From positions 2,923,246 through 2,987,245 of the forward strand of contig OZ017770.1 in the NCBI GenBank assembly GCA_963969345.1: a stretch of 64,000 bases of DNA, read 5' to 3'. The translations under genes were made by a program, and so were the position numbers. Positions 47,900-59,387 of this stretch are shown here, in pieces. The stretch is from Turbatrix aceti (lineage: Eukaryota; Nematoda; Chromadorea; Rhabditida; Panagrolaimidae). The stretch's first letter is position 1. The number at the start of each line of letters is the position of its first letter. Below the pieces are notes generated by a model. That model did no database searches. It saw only the letters and a list, made by a program, of their open reading frames with translations, and was not told the DNA's origin.

Positions 47900-49460
47900 T
47901 GATACAAGTTTTGGAAAGACTGATTTGCCAACAGAAATAAAAAAATAAGACGCGAGAAAACATGAATGCAACTCAAAAACAAAATTAACATGCTCTTGTA
48001 AGACCTAATTTAAAGCTCCACGATAGCAGTCGGAGTGATAGGGATTTGAATTTGAACAGGTTATCAGCGAATTAATTACGACGATGAAAATGGCGTTGCC
48101 TCCAAGAAAAACAGCAGTATCAAGTTTTAGAAAGTTAAAATAGTAAAAAACAATTAAACAAAATCTCATTTTTTGTCACTATCAAATTTTCATTCTTTGG
48201 GTATACAGTGAATAAAAAAAACTGGGTCAGGCGCGTTTGTGTCCCGTTAAGTTGTCACTTGACACTGTGGGTTTGCTATAAAATAGCTAGAGACTACTGA
48301 CAAGGTATTGTCAAGAAGTTAACCTTCAAAATATTGGAAAGTAGGAAATCAGAACACCCTGAAGTAATGCAGTCCAAGAGACACCTACTGGTAGAATAAC
48401 TGTCATATCTCCCTTCCCCCCTTCAACTGCATTCTCCCGCAAAGCCATCGATGATGTTTTTTGCATCTTATAGCACATACTAATGATTTTGACACAGCGC
48501 ACGGTTTAAATGAACGCAAAAATTTAAAACGAACTGAAGCAGTAGTGCAAACTGGAACCAAAGATATTGAAATGTTCTGTTTCTGTCTATACGCAATATT
48601 GTACTATGTCGAATGACCTGTCATAAAGATGCACGGGGGGCTTCATTAAATTTTCTCATAAAGAATTGCATCGATAGTTCACTGATTGCAAATGGCACTA
48701 ACATCCCCCTCCCCATTATTATCTGCCAAATGCACACAGAAATAGGCGTAATTTGCATGGAACGAAGAAATGTCCCTCAAGTTTTTTGTATAATAATATA
48801 AAAAAAGTAATGTGAATTCATTTATGTACTATCTGTCGAATAAACATCAACTTTTCTAAATTAACCGTTTCTGCGCATCTTCTACAGCAGGCTGGGCAGA
48901 TGTCCGTTGTCAACTTTTATCTTTCTTTTTTCTCTGTGGAGATCATGATAATTGCTTGTTTTCTGAAGTCTGACATTGGCTACGTCTTGCCTCGCCCTGC
49001 TACCTGTCTGCTACGTAGGCATGTTTTTTTGGCTTTAGCGTTTCCCGTCGGAACTCGAACGTTATCATTGTTAGTGCTATGATTAGAGATAACAAGTACG
49101 AAATCTCTCATTCTTATAATGGCTCCAAATTATACCCCCAGTTTTAGGTGTCATTTTTAGTCCAAAATGAGGGGTACGGCGTTTATTAGTACATGCAAAG
49201 CCGTGCAAAGTTCTTTTTAAGCTCCGATGTGACGAAAAGCGTTACGTTGAGTAATATTTGCTACATTAGACGCTTAAACCCCAGGTATTATCCTCACAAA
49301 AGACATATTTTTTCAGAATTTTGTTTTTTTACGTCAGACGTACGAGACGCATTTGGACAAACTTCAAAAAACAGATTTTTTGTACAACGAGAAAAAATAT
49401 TACACGATTCAACATAATTTATATCACAGATAAAAATCAATGCAACTTATTCCGGGAGTA
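47900..49460. other. Intergenic, no gene seen
   Basis: Upstream of the EF-hand gene. One TATAAAATAG word near 48279 faces the plus strand, but no plus-strand gene follows. Open frames are short and unsupported. Confidence 0.5.
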
Positions 49461-49467
49461 TGGAACA

Positions 49468-49844
49468 TCACTGACATGATGGAACTTTAAACACAAGTAT
49501 ACATTTGTGTTTTTTGTGTGAATATTTTTGTCTTACGGGTAGTAGGATCGACGGAATATCCTTCGCGACGGGGTGGGCAACTGGCGTACCACTTGATGCA
49601 TACCTTTTTTCAGGAGAATACAGTTCATGGGGGAGAAGAAGCAGTTGCGATCCAGTGATCTTAGAGCCCTGAAATTGCAAAAAAAACATAATTCTAATGC
49701 ACAAATTAAAAAGATTTAAAGAACTTACTGTCTGGTATTTCGCTGGACAAAATTTGAGCCGGGCTGAAATAGTTGGCCTGAAGCAATCAAAAAAATCGTG
49801 AAGAATGTCAGGATGAATAATTTATCTACCATAGTTGAAGCCAT
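49468..49844 (-). CDS. Doubtful small secreted protein
   Basis: The ATG at 49844 begins a clear signal peptide (MASTMVDKLFILTFFTIFLIASG), ending at a GTAAGT donor (49728). A good TTTTTGCAATTTCAG acceptor (49669) starts a second open exon with a Leu-rich then Lys/His-rich product, ending VPSCQ. The two do not join in phase: the best donor leaves two extra bases while the acceptor needs none. Using an earlier TTAG acceptor restores phase but leaves a ~35-bp intron. It is therefore either mis-modelled, has a third exon, or is broken. No family recognised. Confidence 0.35.
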
Positions 49845-49859
49845 TGTGTAGTGCTGAAA

Positions 49860-50730
49860 GTTAAGATTTGTTAGGTATACAGTAAGTTTTTTAAAACGTT
49901 ATAGTACAACAAACATCGTCCACCGCAAAAAGTAACAAAATAAGAGCGCAACGACATAACAACACGTTACAAGTGGTGTCAAAAAGATACTTTTCGAGTT
50001 CGCCGCTCGCTAATATCTACTTACTTCTGGCACTGCCCATATGTCGTATATGAGTATTTACAAGATATTTATTTGATAATCATAAAAATGTACGCGAGGG
50101 GGCGAGGTCTGCTACAATTAAAAAATTTCTTGGTAAGGCTTAACACTCTCCATTGTGTTTTAGAGGAAAAAAAATATGATGTGTGCTAAAGTTATACGTA
50201 CAAGCAGTATAGTGTCCTAATCTCTTAACTATTCACTATCTTCTCCTCCTACTCATGCAAAATTTGTGCTTCATTTTTTTGGCTCATAATAAACAAACCG
50301 GTGTCACATGTGATTTTGCCAAACAAACCTTCAAATAAGGCATTATTCTCACACTATCATTTTTAAACTCATTAAAAAAAACTTCTTTTTGCAACAGAAT
50401 ACAAAAAAACATGAATGATTTATATGTGGATTTGGAGTTTCCATACAAGTCACATGCAGGCAGCTTGTATCTTTCAAGTGCCGTTTCAGTTCGCTGAATA
50501 TGCTGCACAAGTATAACATAAATTTAAACCCGCCTCCCACTGAGACTACAAACAAATCTCTAATTAAAAAATGTTTTAAATTATATCAAACCAATAATTA
50601 ATCTTCTACTATTTTAGGCATTAAAAAACAAAATTTACAATACGCATCTGTTTGTGATAGACACAGGTTGCTACTACGTTATTACAGTGTTTACTTTGCA
50701 GCATCTAGTAGAAAACATATTACAATAATG
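49860..50730. other. Intergenic, no gene seen
   Basis: Between the small secreted-protein locus and the collagen 3' end. No supported feature. Confidence 0.5.
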
Positions 50731-50736
50731 AACATC

Positions 50737-52258
50737 TTATCGGCAGCAGGCATGAATCTCCATCGTAAATCGTTGCTCTTCAACGCCGCCATCACCAACT
50801 TTGACAAGAGCGTAGTCGCCGAAGCGATAATTGTTGATGTTGGTTTGGTAGGCCTGAATTTGTGAGAATCCGGGAGGACAGTTGCCGAGGGAGAGGATAC
50901 AGTAGCCCTTGTCGTTGGTGACCCACCCAGGGAGGCCGGGCAGGCCGTCACGTCCGGCTTCACCTTTGATGCCCGGCAATCCGGGAACGCCCTTTTCACC
51001 CGGTAGGCCAGATTGTCCGGTTTGACCGGGAGGTCCCGTTAAACCGATTGGACCTGAAAGGAGATAACGCCATTATTCTAATTACAATCGTCATATGACG
51101 CTCACCTGGCAGGCCAGGAGCTCCCGGAAATCCGCGTTCTCCCTGATGACCTGACTGTCCGGGCATGCCGTGAGAGCCGCTTTCACCTTTACGTCCCGGT
51201 AATCCAGGAATGCCTTAAAAAAGAATGAATTCTATTTTTAAATAGTTAACCACAATAAAATTACCGGGTTCGCCTTTTTGTCCGGGAGTGCCATTGCGTC
51301 CGGGTTCACCTGGTTTACCATCTTCGCCATCGTTGCCAGGAAGACCAGAATCGCCTTTGTCACCGCGGGGACCTTCAGAACCAGGAACTCCAATGTCACC
51401 ACGCTTTCCGGGAACACCGGGGTCGCCCTTGACACCGGGAACACCAATTGAGCCCTTTTCACCCTTCTCTCCAGGAATGCCCTAAATGTAATCGAATTGT
51501 AAACCAGTGTTCGTTGATGCTGCACTCTTGACTACTTTGATACACAAACCACAAATGCATCACTCATGTCAAAAATAAAAGACACAGCTTAACCGAACAC
51601 ATCTGTCACTGCTACTTGTTTTTTATTATTATTAATATTTACAGATTACAAACTCAAAAAGCTGCACACACCTGAGTATCAGAATTACGGTCAATGACTC
51701 GTCAATGTGTTTTTTGACGTTTTGTTTCAAAAAAAGCATGTTTCATTATCTAATAATATGCAACAAAATTAATTAGTATTTATCAGTGACACAATCATTC
51801 ACATGTAAAACTAAGATTATGTTTCACCAACCTGTGGACCAACTTCTCCCTTCTGTCCTGGAGGACCAATGGGACCAAGATCGCCTTTCAGACCGGGTCT
51901 TCCAATTTCACCCTTGATACCGGGTTTTCCTTCGGTACCGATGCCAGGCTCTCCTTGAGCGCCCTTGGGGCCACGCAGGCCGGGAATACCGGTGTTACCT
52001 GGGGGTCCAGGAATCTTTTCACCAGCTGCCGTCGAAATAGTTGCTAATCGACTTTGCAGGTTTTCAATGTGCTGCAAATTGAATGACTATGGCTTAAAAC
52101 TGTTTAAAAAAAATTACCTGAAGCATGACTTCGAGTTCCTTTTCATGGCGATCGAGTCGTTGCTGTGTGCCTCCTGCTTCAACGGCTTCCGGAGTTGGAC
52201 TTCCGTATACGCTGATTGGTACTAGCAAAAGTAGAAAACACAAATCTAAAGACAGCAT
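50737..52258 (-). CDS. Short-chain collagen with a Cys-rich C-terminal cap
   Basis: Five exons (52258-52118, 52071-51832, 51481-51265, 51213-51106, 51053-50737) give 340 residues. A signal peptide ([19 protein letters not shown]) is followed by a short helical neck ([24 protein letters not shown]) that could drive trimer formation. About 200 residues of Gly-X-Y triplets follow, with only small breaks at exon joins. The C-terminal cap of ~65 residues has [14 protein letters not shown] and ends HACCR, so four conserved cysteines could crosslink chains. It lacks the RxxR-Cys pattern of the large nematode cuticle collagen family, so a basement-membrane-like or other matrix role is equally possible. 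Intron 51482-51831 is 350 bp, longer than its neighbours. A decayed relative lies at 53290-54245. Confidence 0.85.
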
Positions 52259-52539
52259 GCTGGATCGATGAAGTTCTATTCGACTGAACTGACACTTGAT
52301 AGACGAGTGCTAAGAACAGTTGTTTTCAAGAACATGGGGCCTAACAATAGACAGGTTTATTTCCAGCAGACATCATTGAACAAAATATGCCACGGAACTA
52401 AATATTAAATTACGGTAATAAACATTGGTACATTTTTTAAAAGCTGTTCGACGATATTCTAATATATGTCTACAATAACAATCAATGATTCCATAACTGC
52501 AAAATTTTTTTTGACATAATTATTATGTTGATTATAGTG

Positions 52540-52872
52540 CACAATTAACAAATTTCACAACAGTTGTTTCATTCTCATTTTTTTCCGGGCAAAATAATGA
52601 TTGTAGATTGACGTTTACGTGCACCATTCGTAAACTTGATTTGCGTGATGGACAGAGTGACTCAAATCAGTCAAAAATTCGTTTTTCAATTTGAAGGAAG
52701 CGGTCAATCAAAAGTGCGCCTTGCGTTCTTGCCGACTTTTCAATGCGCCGCAATTGTCGGCTGAGGCCAGAGGTACTAGAGATCAAACAAAACAAGGACA
52801 AATTATTAGAGAGCAAACATGTCGAGACTTTTGGTCAAAGATTTTGCGTATAAATAAATATGTTCAATGCAC
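52540..52872 (-). pseudogene. Decayed 3' fragment of the FMRFamide-receptor-like gene
   Basis: This stretch aligns by eye with the last two exons of the GPCR at 54466-54806. It shares the words for PSR.SSLRMV, the ..VKFVN.. end, and the CGCCGCAATTGTC and CAGAGGTACT words, in the same order. Frameshifts and stop codons break the reading frame, and nothing upstream supplies the rest of a receptor. It came along with the collagen in a tandem duplication. Confidence 0.75.
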
Positions 52873-53289
52873 TTATTATGTATTTTTAGTTTTTTTGCTT
52901 TCACAATATTGCTACGGTATGTACTTAAAAAATGAATGGTCCCATGCTCATGTGCTTATTTAATTGAACAAAGAATATCATTGTGAGGCTTTGTTGTTTT
53001 AACTGACATATTTTTGATTCATGCTCTACATCCGTTGAGCATTAGACGTGGTCTTCAAAGCTGAGCGCTACTTTATTGAAAATACTGTAGTGTATTTGAA
53101 CAGTGCAAGAAAAGAAAAAGTTATCACGAGATTGCTAAAAAAACACGATCCAACTCACATCAGACAATGAAGACTTTTGATTTCTTGTTTTATACATACT
53201 ATGTTTGTCAGAATATAAGGTGCACCTTAAAATTGTATCATTTTTTCAAAAAAAATAGTATGAAAATATAAGTCAATTTTTTTTCAATC

Positions 53290-54245
53290 TTATCGGCAAC
53301 AAGCACGTATTTCTTTCGTGTATGGTTTTTTTGTACCATCGATTAAGACTTTGACAAGATCTTGGTCGCCAATGCGATAGTTATTTTGCGAAAATCCGGG
53401 AGGACAGCTTCCAAGTGAAAGAATGCAGAATCTGTTATCGTTAGTTAGCAAACCAGGTGCTTCTGGTTTTCCTCCTCTTCCTGGTATATCTAAAAGCAGA
53501 TAACTTAACTATGTTTTGTCTTTATACCTGTAACGCTCCGCTGACATATCTTCGACTTCGGACAAACCTGGTGAACCTAACAAACCAGCAAATCCGGTTT
53601 CGCCTTTTGTACTAGCGACTCCTAAAATTTTAAAACACGATTGTGCTTTCGATTAATACTCAAATTGTTCATCTGGCGCTCCAAAGTTGCCTCGTTCACC
53701 TGGTGTATCTGAAATACGGTTTTTGATACTGTTTGCGATACTGATCCGTCATACCTGAAAGCCCGTAGTCACACTAAACATAGTTTAATCAGACCCTAAA
53801 AACTATGAATTTTGAAAATTTACCGGTGGACCACGAGGACCAACAGGACCTTCAATTCCATAACCAATGTCGCCTTTAGTACCCGGGTATTCTATCTTTG
53901 CTAGGTGGTCCGGCAACTTTTAGATCGATTGTTGTAGAAATTGTTGTTAGTCGATTTTAAAGATTTTCAATGTGCTAAAAAAATAATATGAGCCAACACC
54001 CGGCAACCATTTAATATGAAAAAAAGTAATTCATAAGCTCTGATCGGCAATTTACAATTTTTATGATTGCCAACGTGTGTTTGGAATTTTACCTTTTGCA
54101 CTACTTTTTAAAGCTTAAAAGCTGCTTTGCATAGTCATCGAGTCGTTCATGAATGCTTACTTCTTCAACAGTTTCCTTCGTTGGGCTTTCGCAAACGCAG
54201 AGTGGCAACATTAAAAAATACTAAATACAAACTAAACCGCAACAT
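53290..54245 (-). pseudogene. Decayed collagen gene copy
   Basis: Exon by exon this resembles the intact collagen at 50737-52258. The C-terminal cap is recognisable (CILSLGSCPPGFSQ, ending ACCR, stop at 53290) but lacks about six residues. The neck reads HIENL then a stop where the intact gene has Gln. The first Gly-X-Y exon is frameshifted after PGPP-like residues and meets a TAA. The signal-peptide exon keeps its ATG near 54245 but is out of frame. Several splice sites survive. It cannot make a full collagen. Confidence 0.85.
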
Positions 54246-54465
54246 GCTATATAGATCGCTAAGTCAACTAAAATTAAACTTGATAAACGAGTGTTCAGAA
54301 CAGTTGTTTGTTAAATCGTGTGACCTATCAATTAACGAGTTTATTTAAAGTCAATGCCATTGAACAAGATATGCCACGTAACAGTGATAAACGTGATAAA
54401 AATGAGTATGCACATCCAACCGTACTTATCCTATAGATACCACATATTTTTCAAGAATTGCCATC

Positions 54466-56571
54466 TTAGTCAGTTGATGACAGCGTACGATTAACGCACT
54501 TCACAAGAGCTGCTCCATTTTCACCTTTTGATGCAAGAAGGACAATAGTGGACCTCCGTTCAACGTACACCATTCGTAAGCTTGATCCACGTGATGGGCA
54601 CTGTGACTGAAATCACGCGCAAAAATGTTTATTTTAGTCAAAAAGTTAAAAAGTATACCTTTCGTTCTCCGCCGGCTTCACTAGGCGCCGCAATTGTCTG
54701 CTGAAGCCAGAGGTACTCGCGATCAACGAGACATGGACAAATTATTTGGAAGCAGACACGTCGAAACTTTCGACCAAAGATGGAATATATGAGAATGTTG
54801 GATGCACTTAAATAATTTTAGTTTTATTACTTCCGTAATTTTGTTATTCAAACCTGTTTAGGCAAACGAGCAAGTTGCCGATGGGTATTCTCTGCCTCCA
54901 AACAGACGGACTGTCCGCAAAGGCTTCGACAACGTTATTTACGCCTGCTAGCAAATTAAAAGCAATAAAAGTAGATAACATTACGAGAGCCATAATTGTG
55001 CATCTGTAAAATTAATATTTTGGCATGTTCAAAAAAAATATGTCGAAGAGTGCGAACCTTCGCTCTTTTTCGTCCAAACGACCCTTTGTTTTCGTCATGG
55101 ATCGCCGAATACGATACGCACTGTGCACAGCTCGAATGACAATAATGTTCAAAATAATCATGAGTGTCCATGGAATAACAATCAAAAGCAGTAGATACCC
55201 GTATGTGTTGTACATGATAATATATATGGCACTCTTGCGTAGCTCAGTGGGCTCCAGTTGCCCGCACTCATCCAACTTCAGCTCCCAGATTGCAGGTACT
55301 TTGTACAGCAAAGAGATTATTCCAATGAGGGTTACGACTATTAGTGCTTTTCTCGGCGTACACCAAATGCGCATTTTTAGTGGATATTGTATGGCAAAAA
55401 ATCTGTCGACGGTAATGGCAACGCATGTCCATACAGATGCTGTCTGGGCTGCCAGTGACAGCGGGTACGTCACAAGGGCTGTTTTCCAGAAAAAATGACA
55501 AATTATTCTTGATTGCTGAAAGTATAGGAAGCATTTAAGAACAACCTTAAAAAGTTAATGTCATAAATGTCACATCGTCAAAAAATATACAAGACAGCAG
55601 GAATATATTATGTTTTAGCTTTTTTTGGGTTGAAAAAAAAACTAAAATGCAAACAAATAACAAATAAATGATGTATATCTTGTTTACATAGAGTGCAATT
55701 TTTAAACTGCTTAAACGAAAAGTACATAACGCAGGGGATCCAAAACTGTTTTGCATTGAACAAATTTTTTAATATAAAGATAATGAAATATTCTAAAATA
55801 ACGGAAGTATTTTTTCTCAATTGCAGGATCCGGAACTTTGTTAGTATTCGTATCTATCAAATTTCGCACGTACGAAAACGTTTTGGGATGAAAAAAATGT
55901 CCTTCGTTTACATTAGTTAAAATCAGTTTCATACAAATGATAGCATTTTTATGATTTGTACTTTGGTTTTACGAAAATGTTAAAACAATAACAAAAAGCA
56001 TGAAAGCAATAAATATTCCATTTAATTTCTTCGGAAAATTTTGCTGCAGCTACATCTATTCCATTAATTTTTATGAACTACTGTAAACTTTGTTTCTTGC
56101 TAGTTAGTTTTTCTTTTTTGATAAAACAGAGTGTCCAAAATATGTATAAAAAAGAAGAAACTTCTTGAGGGAATGCACTTTTTTCTTTACTATACCCGGA
56201 AACGGAAGATCGTAAAAAATTTATCTATATTTCTCAATCGAAATTGATCCTTTTAGAATATAAATAAATGATAAACCAACCATCATCTGACAAATACTCA
56301 TTGGTGGATATATAAGAAGTGACATCACGAGTAATATTAAATCAAACAATGACAATCCAGCCAGGTAGACATTTAGAGGCGATCTCATTTGGCGCTGTGT
56401 AAATACAATAACACATATTAGAGCGGCAAAAACGCCTAGAATACAGACCACAGGCATTAATAGAAAATAAATAATCTGGTCAATGTAGAGATCATTATTT
56501 GGTAGCTGCGGTGGTAATTCGCATGTATAGTTACTAGGATTTTTTATATCGTTGTCTTCGGCATAACTCAT
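54466..56571 (-). CDS. FMRFamide-receptor-like neuropeptide GPCR
   Basis: Five exons (56571-56281, 55515-55058, 55003-54854, 54806-54659, 54606-54466) join in phase to 395 residues. It is a class A seven-helix receptor of the nematode FRPR / insect FMRFamide-receptor type. TM1 is VVCILGVFAALICVIVF, then the loop QRQMRSPLNVYLAGLSLFD leads into TM2. TM3 ends VDRFFAIQYPLKMR (DRF in place of DRY) and has the partner cysteine. TM5 is YLLLLIVIPWTLMIILNIIVI, TM6 CTIMALVMLSTFIAFNLL, TM7 IPIGNLLVCLNR..SNILIYSIFG (LIY for NPxxY). A Cys pair in the proximal tail may be palmitoylated. Intron 1 is 765 bp and empty. The 3' exons are duplicated as a ruined fragment at 52540-52872. The ligand is inferred. 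Confidence 0.85.
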
Positions 56572-56589
56572 TGTGTAGATGTTGTCTTC

Positions 56590-59225
56590 GTTGGGGAAAA
56601 AATAAAGCTACAATCGTGGAATAATTACAAAAACATAAAAAGTGACGAACAACAACAAAGCGTTGAAATAAATATATGTCGAACTAAAAATTGTTAACGA
56701 AACAATTTGCATATAGACACAGCAATGGAGCAAAAAACCGTTATATCTTAGAAGGCAGAAAAACTACATATCATGTCACCGACGGTCTTGGTCCCGGACC
56801 AAAGGCGGAGCTGACAACCTTGGCAAACACGCCTTTGGCATAATGCATGCATCGTAAAAAATTAAAAACGGTTATCACGGACAGGATCTAGAATAACTAT
56901 TTTATAAAAAAATATTAACTGGAAAAAAGATACAAAGCTGGTTTGTTTTTTCTCCCGCTCAAAAAATGTCTTCCCGTTTCTTCTTACGGCGAACCAAAGG
57001 AACGACTTTTTAAAATTGTCAAAAATAAAATTGTTGTTAATCGCATTTCCTTAGGCATGAAGAACGTTTACTAAAAAAACCATTTTAAACTTATTGTTAC
57101 AAATGTTGTGTCTTCGTTCAGGCTAAACGTCAACAATTGATTATGTGTACCGCAGCTTTACCTTCAAAATAAAAAAAATAAGGTTAACAATTGTTCAACT
57201 GAGATTTCCTTTCATCGAAGTGAAACACGATTCCGAGACTCAAAAATCACTCACACATAAAACCGGTGTTAAAAGCACAATTTAAAGACTTGTTAAAAGT
57301 TACGAACACCGCAGTAATGAAAAGTATAATGCGTCTATAAGCAGTATATTTTTTGCCTCCTAACATGGTCCTAAAATCATGAATGTAAAATGGCAAAACG
57401 ATGCCCCTGAATAAATTATTTCAATTTTTGGTTTAATGTATTGAAAGTCGGTATTCCTATTTATTGTGTTCTTTGACAAAAAGAAGAAAGTTTCTTTCCA
57501 TGGTTCAAAATTTTGAAAAATGCCAAAAATATTAATAACAAGGAAAAAATGGTGATGCAAATGATCAAAATTATCACAGCGGGTGAAACAAAATGAAGCA
57601 CACGTCATGTTACTGCTAAATATTTATTTTGCCCCCTTCCTTCTTCGGGCCAAAATGCTCGGGACTTTTTTTCCGGATCTACTATTGTGTCTGGTGACTG
57701 AAATTTGACTTTACTTGAACAATAAATAGTGCATACAGGTGAGGGTTTTCATTGTTCCAACGGCACCAGCGGCGCTTACAGCTTCCGTTCTTGGATTTTC
57801 CATTTTCACATTGCTTTTTATTTTTCGAAGCTCTTTTGATGCTGGGTGTCTTCTTACTCCACGTTTTTAACCATACGTGTTTGACTGCAGTTTACAAACT
57901 TTTTGGCGTAATGTTTCTGTTTCTTTCGTCAAATGATGACAGCATACCTCTCACTTATTCCAATTTTTTTTCTAAAAATGTTGTTGAGGAAGAAATACTG
58001 TCACAGCTCAAGGGAACATAAACAAAAAATTGTCAATGTTTGATTTATGACTTTTTTTATACCGTAATAGTATGTTTTTTTAGGGAACATTACAGGTCAT
58101 GATGTAACCAAAACCGACGAGCGCATTTTTATAGAAAAAAACGTAACTGTAATGCTGAAAGAGTAAAAGTATCGATGCAGCGCTATTTTCAGTAATTTGT
58201 TACGCATGTCTTGTTATCTTACCTTATCGGCGACAATCGAAGAACGGCAAATAGTGTATATAAGCCTTCTATATAAGTGTGTATAACATTTCTGCCCGCC
58301 AAGGTCAAAGAAGCTCATTGCCAAAAATTATACAACTTATAATAGATTTATTGTTCTTTTTATTGTCCCACACCTACAGTTGACTTCTGGAAAACACGAT
58401 TGCTGGGATTGCCTGTTTCCTGTCCATTGCCTTCTTTTTAACAGCCTACTTAATGAGCGCACTAGAAATTCGAACGCTCCTTATGTCGTGCACCAAATCT
58501 CGCACTGCGATGCAGAGTGTAAATTGAACTAATATCTGATTATCTGACATCTAACAATTTTTCAAAATGCCTATTTTTGCTCTGTGTGGGTCGGCGTGAG
58601 TCACTGAATAGTTTTGTCAAAATTTGTTAAATTGTATCTTTTTTTGGCATAATAAAGATGAGGTGAATGCTTCCGTATACCTTTTTGTCGGTTTCAGTGG
58701 CTTTTTGGTCAATTTGACATTTCAGGAATTAAATAGCCTGAATAAATACCCCGTTTTCAGTACTATTCTTTTGATGAAAACCATTTACCGCTTTTATGAT
58801 TCGCCAAAATGTTACTTTTTTACTTAAGACTCACAAATTGATACACTAAGTACCGACAAGGTTCTTCAAATATAGTTTCGATTGACCTCTTAGCGTACTC
58901 ATCTCTGTTTACAAAAACAATCCATACGCTTTGTTAATTACTGGTTAGAAGAAGTTTTGGACGCTGCTGTCATTGTTCATTAACAATACCTTCCGCGCAG
59001 TGAAATGTCACAACACACTGACCTTCCCGAGATGCATGCCGCGGCCGGCAGGGCTTTTCTTAAAAAAAGAAGACGATTTTTCTATACAATTGGTCCCATT
59101 CTATTAGCCCGAGTCACATAATCTGGCCCGCTCAAAGTTTTTGCCTTCTCATGCGTACTATGGTAATCCCCGTGTCATTTAGGCATGAGTATCATCTTTT
59201 GTTCTTTTCCCGCAGTCGTCTACCC
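56590..59225. other. 2.6-kb intergenic region, no gene seen
   Basis: Between divergent GPCR and aminopeptidase genes. Short Phe/Leu-rich open frames only. Presumably holds the promoters of both. Confidence 0.55.
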
Positions 59226-59233
59226 CTACACAC

Positions 59234-59242
59234 TATATATAC
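59234..59242 (+). promoter_or_regulatory. TATA box of the aminopeptidase gene
   Basis: CTATATATA lies about 150 bp upstream of the predicted ATG and about 40 bp upstream of a TTTTAG acceptor, fitting a short leader. Confidence 0.4.
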
Positions 59243-59387
59243 CAGTTTGTAGTAGTACAATTGTTTGTTGTTTTAGATAGTGCGTTCTGTCGAACAACCA
59301 AGCCATTTTAACCATGCCTCATTGACGCGGTGTATTTTTTTCCTGATCTGGCAACCAAACTCTTATTCTCTGTTCGGATGCACTACA

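Larger units (their letters stand above)
50737..54850 (-). repeat. Tandem duplication of [collagen gene + GPCR 3' exons]
   Basis: Unit 1 is roughly 50737-52880 and unit 2 roughly 53290-54850. Matching order of collagen cap, Gly-X-Y exons, neck, signal peptide, collagen upstream region (TTGATA.ACGAGTG..CAGAACAGTTGTTT-like words at 52290-52325 and 54270-54310) and GPCR end exons shows they derive from one ancestral segment. Confidence 0.75.

Noticed and set aside
51288..51485. Plus-strand Pro/Gly/Ser-rich frame over the collagen
   Set aside because: Complement of Gly-X-Y codons; not a second collagen.
57752..58021. Phe/Leu-rich plus-strand frame in the intergenic region
   Set aside because: Explained by T-rich composition; no signal peptide of normal form, no partner exons.
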